DNA from: Verrucomicrobiota bacterium
GTDB lineage: Bacteria > Verrucomicrobiota > Verrucomicrobiia > Limisphaerales > J093
DNA length: 6,103 nt
NCBI GenBank assembly: GCA_029907285.1
Contig: JARYMD010000275.1
Span: 1-6,103 of the forward strand
Direction of reading: 5' to 3'
Shown here one piece after another: positions 5,937-6,103 of the stretch. A program made the translations under genes and the position numbers. The stretch's first letter is position 1. Each line of letters opens with the position of its first letter. The notes under the pieces are model-generated. The model worked only from the letters and a program-made list of their open reading frames with translations, was not told where the DNA came from and ran no database searches.

Positions 5937-6000
5937 GGACCAGCCGCGCAAGCGGTGCGGCAACGCCCGGCGGGTAACCGCCGACGTCGGTCTCCGGTCC
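5937..6000. other. Compact structured element of unknown identity, upstream of the SRP RNA
   Basis: In a 64-base stretch the ends pair as GGACC/GGTCC. Read on the plus strand it contains two hairpins with GNRA tetraloops: GCCGC-GCAA-GCGGT (5943-5956, 5 bp with one G-U) and CGGCGG-GTAA-CCGCCG (5968-5983, 6 bp). A palindrome CCGACGTCGG (5981-5990) competes with the second. It does not match tRNA, RNase P RNA or tmRNA in any way I can recognise. The plus strand is favoured only because both loops are GNRA there. Confidence 0.35.
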
Positions 6001-6016
6001 ACCAGTAGAATCAGAC

Positions 6017-6064
6017 TTCATGATCTCGAAGAAAATAACATGAACCCACCTTCGAACTGTTCAT
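6017..6064. repeat. Short interleaved inverted repeats near the right edge
   Basis: TTCATG (6017-6022) pairs with CATGAA (6039-6044), and ATGAAC (6040-6045) pairs with GTTCAT (6059-6064), with a TTCGAA palindrome between (6051-6056). The stretch is AT-richer than its surroundings and may be a regulatory region of a gene beyond the window. No gene is visible from 6001 to 6103. Confidence 0.3.
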
Positions 6065-6103
6065 TGGCCAGCCTGTACAACCACAACAACGACACTAATC
6101 TCT

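Noticed and set aside
5937..6000. RNase P RNA or tRNA fragment
   Set aside because: GCGCAAGC-like and GGTAAC-like pieces resemble parts of RNase P RNA, but the order is wrong and the universally conserved segments are absent.
5711..6021. Open frames on both strands across 5711-6021
   Set aside because: They run through the SRP RNA and its promoter; composition is not protein-like.
6040..6075. TTCGAA-containing stretch resembling a tRNA T-loop
   Set aside because: The flanking bases do not form a T-stem and no acceptor or anticodon arm can be drawn.
1..6103. CRISPR array, insertion sequence or prophage genes
   Set aside because: No regularly spaced repeats, transposase, integrase or phage-like genes were seen.

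Overview
The window looks like a chromosomal segment of a moderately GC-rich bacterium, most likely of the Verrucomicrobiota or a nearby PVC lineage. This placement is inference. It rests on a transmembrane Ser/Thr kinase with an FG-GAP (integrin-like) repeat region, and on a DnaX whose zinc module looks degenerate while the core motifs are canonical. No phylogeny was run. All recognised genes lie on the minus strand, so the window reads biologically from its right end to its left end.

Right end (5684-6103): an SRP (4.5S-type) RNA gene with a plausible sigma-70-like promoter. Further right is a compact, highly structured stretch of unknown identity (5937-6000).

Middle (2898-5683): the conserved housekeeping run dnaX - ebfC/ybaB - recR. 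It encodes the clamp-loader subunit of DNA polymerase III, a small nucleoid-associated protein and the RecFOR-pathway recombination mediator. SRP RNA followed by dnaX, ybaB and recR is a gene order known from other bacteria such as Bacillus. Gaps are 90, 33 and 86 bp.

Between recR and the next gene (2465-2897) are about 430 bp with no gene I recognise. This stretch holds several open but unconvincing frames and a pair of overlapping inverted repeats.

Left part (1-2464): a large Hanks-type Ser/Thr protein kinase gene running off the left edge, with at least 822 codons after reconstruction. It has a kinase domain, one membrane span and at least seven DxDGDG-type FG-GAP/VCBS repeats. Two single-base -1 frame shifts break its reading frame, one in a run of six G and one in a run of seven A. 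Each coincides with an in-phase X XXY YYZ heptamer (G GGG GGC and A AAA AAG). Homopolymer sequencing error, a decaying gene, or ribosomal frameshifting could each explain this. The first is the most conservative reading, and the double coincidence is the most interesting thing to check here.
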